A stretch of DNA of 38,134 nucleotides from Ignavibacteriota bacterium (GTDB lineage: Bacteria > Bacteroidota > Ignavibacteria > UBA10030 > UBA6906). The notes beneath the pieces were generated by a model. The model did no database searches. It worked only from the letters and a program-made list of their open reading frames with translations, and was not told the DNA's origin. The stretch's first letter is position 1; every line of letters starts with the position of its first letter. Positions 34,869 through 38,134 of the stretch are shown here, one piece after another. The position numbers were made by a program, and so were the translations under genes. The DNA is taken from the NCBI GenBank assembly GCA_016218065.1, contig JACRFA010000179.1, forward strand, positions 1-38,134, given 5' to 3'.

Positions 34869-35273
34869 GTGTAAGGCTTAGTGGATTGATGAATTCATGG
34901 ATTGTTGCCTGCCCGCCAAAGCGCCGCGGGGATACTGGGATTCAATTCAAAAGTCTCCAGAGGAATTTCTCTATTTCGATGGGCAAAAGCAAAGGAGTTT
35001 TCGCCGCCCATTGACATTGCGAAAGCTTCTTGCAATATTCTTTCGCGGCAGGTCAAGAGCTTCCACGTCGTGCCGCAAACCACCATCGCAATCGTTCCTT
35101 CGCGTACTGTTTCGTCCATTCATCACCGACTGAATTGCATTTGACGAAACGCGTCGTGGAACGCATGTTCACCTTCAGAGGAGATTCGCGCAAAGCCAAA
35201 CTGCTACAGCTTGCCGCACCATCCGGCAACCTTGACCAATTAACAATCATCTCACAATCCGGTGGAGGTTCTC
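34869..35273. other. 405-base intergenic region between murA and the outer-membrane barrel candidate
   Basis: Several overlapping open frames exist on both strands (for example 34895-35119 minus, 34897-35133 plus) but none has a domain, a ribosome-binding site or a recognisable family. A partial GCCTGCCCGCC element sits at 34908-34918. The minus-strand murA start and the plus-strand gene at 35274 face away from each other, so promoters for both must lie here; I could not pick clear ones. Confidence 0.5.
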
Positions 35274-36185
35274 ATGCAAGGCAAAGCTGCAATTCTATCC
35301 GCCATACTGTTCGCGGCGGCTCACTTCTCATTCGCTCAGGAAAGTTCCGACAACACGCGAAGGTTCACGGGCGTCATTTCACCTTTTCTCGACCATCACA
35401 CAAGCATTTCTGAAGGGTATGCACTTCATTGGTCGGTAGCATACGCGCCGTACGACAAAAAAACGAACTTTGCGTACGGAAATCTTTCGCTGAGCATTGC
35501 CGGTTTGCTCAAAGCCTCGTTCTCCCACGACGGAGTAATCGGAGCGCCGACGGGCTTAATGGAGCCGATCGATCTTCTCGCACTGCAGCTTCAGATTGTT
35601 CAGCAACGAGAACAGCTCCCAGGTGTCTCAGTGTTTTTGAAAACCATGACCGACAAAGAGACCAGAACCCTGTACGGAAACGATCTCTTTACAGAGCTTC
35701 GTGAGATTTACTTTCGTGGTGTTTCTACAATTTCGTACGATGCAAGAACGACCGTCGCGGGAGTTTCCCTCTCGACCATGCCCTTGGATGAACTTTCAAT
35801 CAATGCATCTCTTGGCGTGCGGGAGATTGTATGGAAGCAGAAATGGGCTCACTATAGAACAGGTAATGACCTGCCGACTGGTTGGGTATCGCCTCTCGCG
35901 GAGCGCACCAACTTGGGAATCGACTGGTCGGTGAGTGCGGCAGCGCGTCCGTTGCAGCAGCTGGGCGTCATTGCTGAGATCTCGTCCATGCCGTATGCCG
36001 ACATCGACGGAACGTCGTTGCTCATCGAGGCGCGCATGGGCTACGCGGGAACAATCGGGATTTGTTATTACCTGCCTCTCTCATTACGCGTTGATCTCTA
36101 TGACCGATGGGTTTTAGCAAGCAGCAAGCAAAGCGCCTATCATCAAGTTCGCCTCGGCATCAGCAGCGACATTCAGTTCCTATAA
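35274..36185 (+). CDS. Exported protein, probable outer-membrane beta-barrel
   Basis: A 303-residue protein with a signal peptide ending in FSFAQ. The mature part has amphipathic strands alternating with short turns (for example GYALHWSVAYAPY, GNLSLSIAGLL, GVSVFLKTM and GICYYLPLSLRVDLY) and ends in DIQFL, a terminal aromatic residue followed by Leu, which is close to outer-membrane barrel endings. No family is recognised. ATG 35274 is preferred to the upstream alternative because GGAGG at 35264-35268 precedes it. The gene is followed by a perfect hairpin at 36226. Confidence 0.68.
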   Translation: MQGKAAILSAILFAAAHFSFAQESSDNTRRFTGVISPFLDHHTSISEGYALHWSVAYAPYDKKTNFAYGNLSLSIAGLLKASFSHDGVIGAPTGLMEPIDLLALQLQIVQQREQLPGVSVFLKTMTDKETRTLYGNDLFTELREIYFRGVSTISYDARTTVAGVSLSTMPLDELSINASLGVREIVWKQKWAHYRTGNDLPTGWVSPLAERTNLGIDWSVSAAARPLQQLGVIAEISSMPYADIDGTSLLIEARMGYAGTIGICYYLPLSLRVDLYDRWVLASSKQSAYHQVRLGISSDIQFL

Positions 36186-36225
36186 TGTGTAGGTCGTCAA
36201 GACCGCCGTGCATGTCGTGAAGCCT

Positions 36226-36253
36226 GCCCGCCTCAGTGAACTCTGAGGCGGGC
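36226..36253. repeat. Perfect GC-rich hairpin (GCCCGCCTCAG stem)
   Basis: GCCCGCCTCAG (36226-36236) pairs with CTGAGGCGGGC (36243-36253) as an 11-bp stem with a 6-base loop. It resembles the palindromes at 16685 and 26523. No T tract follows, so it is more probably a dispersed palindromic repeat than a classical terminator. Confidence 0.65.
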
Positions 36254-36433
36254 GGAGCACACTACGTCGGTTCGGGGTACAACACATATCCCTCTCTGTG
36301 TGAGCATATCTGTGAGTGAGAAGGGAAACGAAGTGGATGCGTCGTAATCCGATAAAGGATACAGCCCGACGGAATCCTTCGGCACTCGCACGACCCCAAC
36401 CCACGGTGAAAGCTCTCGGCACCTGCGATTGTT

Positions 36434-37168
36434 TTATCTCCTCCTCATGCTTGCCAGCTCTCTGAGTGTCGCGTACCGGAGAATGCTCGAGTCGTCGAAT
36501 GCCTTTGCGATTGCTGTCGGTGAACTCGCGAGCCAGAGCGTGTAGTTGAGTCGTGGGCCGAGAATTTCTATCCGGTAGGCAAGCACCGCTTGCAGCACGT
36601 CGTTCAACTTCACGCCGACATACTCTTGCGCCTCGAGAATTCTGCCGTACACCGTTTCCGGCGTCCGTGCGCCGACCGACGAATCGAACCGGGCGATCAC
36701 CCACGATTCCTCCCGCGGCAACGAAAACGCCGCGATCCGATCCCACTGCGGCGCGATGGTCAATGTCTCGCGCTGCGCGATAAGATTCTTCAGAAAGCCG
36801 TACTGGTAGATGTCGCCGCTTGGTGTGAACTGAAAGTAGAGCGTGTCGCGCCGCGCCAGGTTGCCGCTTGTCTCAAACGTGCTGTCGATAACCATCGTCA
36901 CGGGTGTCCGTCCGAACACGGTCGCCCCGGTGTCAACAACAGTCCATGAGTTTCTGAAATACGATGAGGGAATGCGTCCCGTGTAGTCAACAAGCCAGTT
37001 GTCGAACGTGAAGGAATCGCCGGAAAGAAAACGGAAAGGCGGAACCTCGGTGGTCTGAGAGCCTCCGAGCGGAAGTTCCTCCCTGCACGAAAGGAAGAGC
37101 GTTGCAAGAACGCAAAGGAGAACGCCCGAAGATTTCAGGGTTCTCCTTATGCTGTTTCCATTACGCAT
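36434..37168 (-). CDS. Lipoprotein of unknown function
   Basis: A 244-residue lipoprotein. A basic N-terminus and hydrophobic segment (GVLLCVLATLFLSC) end in a lipobox with the acylated cysteine near residue 28, so the protein is anchored in the envelope. The rest is rich in beta strands and Arg/Thr with no recognised domain (for example TFDNWLVDYTGRIPSSYFRNSW and YGRILEAQEYVGVKL). Start ATG 37168 is used (a GTG at 37183 in frame is less likely); GAGG lies about ten bases upstream. It is the only gene in its spacer and is convergent with the barrel gene at 35274. Confidence 0.7.
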   Translation of the reverse strand: MRNGNSIRRTLKSSGVLLCVLATLFLSCREELPLGGSQTTEVPPFRFLSGDSFTFDNWLVDYTGRIPSSYFRNSWTVVDTGATVFGRTPVTMVIDSTFETSGNLARRDTLYFQFTPSGDIYQYGFLKNLIAQRETLTIAPQWDRIAAFSLPREESWVIARFDSSVGARTPETVYGRILEAQEYVGVKLNDVLQAVLAYRIEILGPRLNYTLWLASSPTAIAKAFDDSSILRYATLRELASMRRR

Positions 37169-37264
37169 TTTCAAAAACCTCACACCGGTCTGTCGTCAAT
37201 CATCAACTCAACATCAATGTAAGAAACTTCTCGTTGACCGACCACAAGGTTCCGAAGCGGGACT

Positions 37265-38134
<870 letters not shown>

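Noticed and set aside
34895-35144. Overlapping short frames on both strands between murA and the barrel gene
   Set aside because: No domain, start signal or coding bias could be supported.

Overview
Organism. The window looks like the chromosome of a member of the Bacteroidota/Chlorobiota (FCB) lineage, probably Ignavibacteria-like; there is no rRNA here to settle it. The evidence is: three copies of the YPNPFNP-type C-terminal sorting domain of type IX secretion cargo (two intact, one decayed); a TTG-18-TATCTTTG promoter matching the Bacteroidota TAnnTTTG form; a Chlorobi-like malate dehydrogenase; and lipoproteins and large secreted beta-structures. Unlike many Bacteroidota, many genes have clear Shine-Dalgarno sequences (AGGAGG type).

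Layout. 1-3244: 3' part of an O-antigen ligase/TPR membrane protein, then rlmD (convergent). 3363-9750: two T9SS cargo proteins, a BNR/Asp-box propeller protein and a parallel beta-helix protein, flanking a membrane-anchored AraC regulator; both cargo genes end in the same AAGCCC/GGGCTT hairpin. 9751-13270: a tightly overlapping minus-strand operon (exported FG-GAP propeller, ABC ATPase, ABC permease). 13435-19520: an ABC-F ATPase, an unknown soluble protein, a zinc-finger/transmembrane/FG-GAP protein and a DUF4143 ATPase preceded by a perfect 13-bp inverted repeat. 19771-23703: a plus-strand run of five poorly known genes (zinc-ribbon membrane protein, small protein, coiled-coil protein with a degenerate FKBP-like C-terminus, two OB-fold-like lipoproteins) that reads AT-richer than its surroundings. 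23857-24669: debris (a T9SS sorting-domain relic and a PIN-domain relic). 24728-30079: sugar and central metabolism on the minus strand (YhcH family, GalT-like DUF4921 protein, phosphohexomutase, enolase), interrupted by a broken VapBC-type locus. 30201-34868: a membrane metalloprotease-TPR protein, a decayed HicAB pair, an intact PIN toxin/antitoxin pair and murA. 35274-38134: an outer-membrane barrel candidate, a lipoprotein and the 3' part of mdh.

How it fits together. Core housekeeping genes (rlmD, murA, eno, phosphohexomutase, mdh) are interspersed with envelope and secretion genes and a scatter of toxin-antitoxin loci, most of them broken. The most unusual genome-scale signal is a set of heptanucleotide short tandem repeats lying inside, or forming the end of, four protein-coding genes, together with GC-rich palindromic hairpins between genes. 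The best candidates for undescribed systems are the FG-GAP-propeller/ABC operon, the 19.7-23.7 kb envelope module and the zinc-finger/FG-GAP protein. Functions of these are inferences from sequence only.
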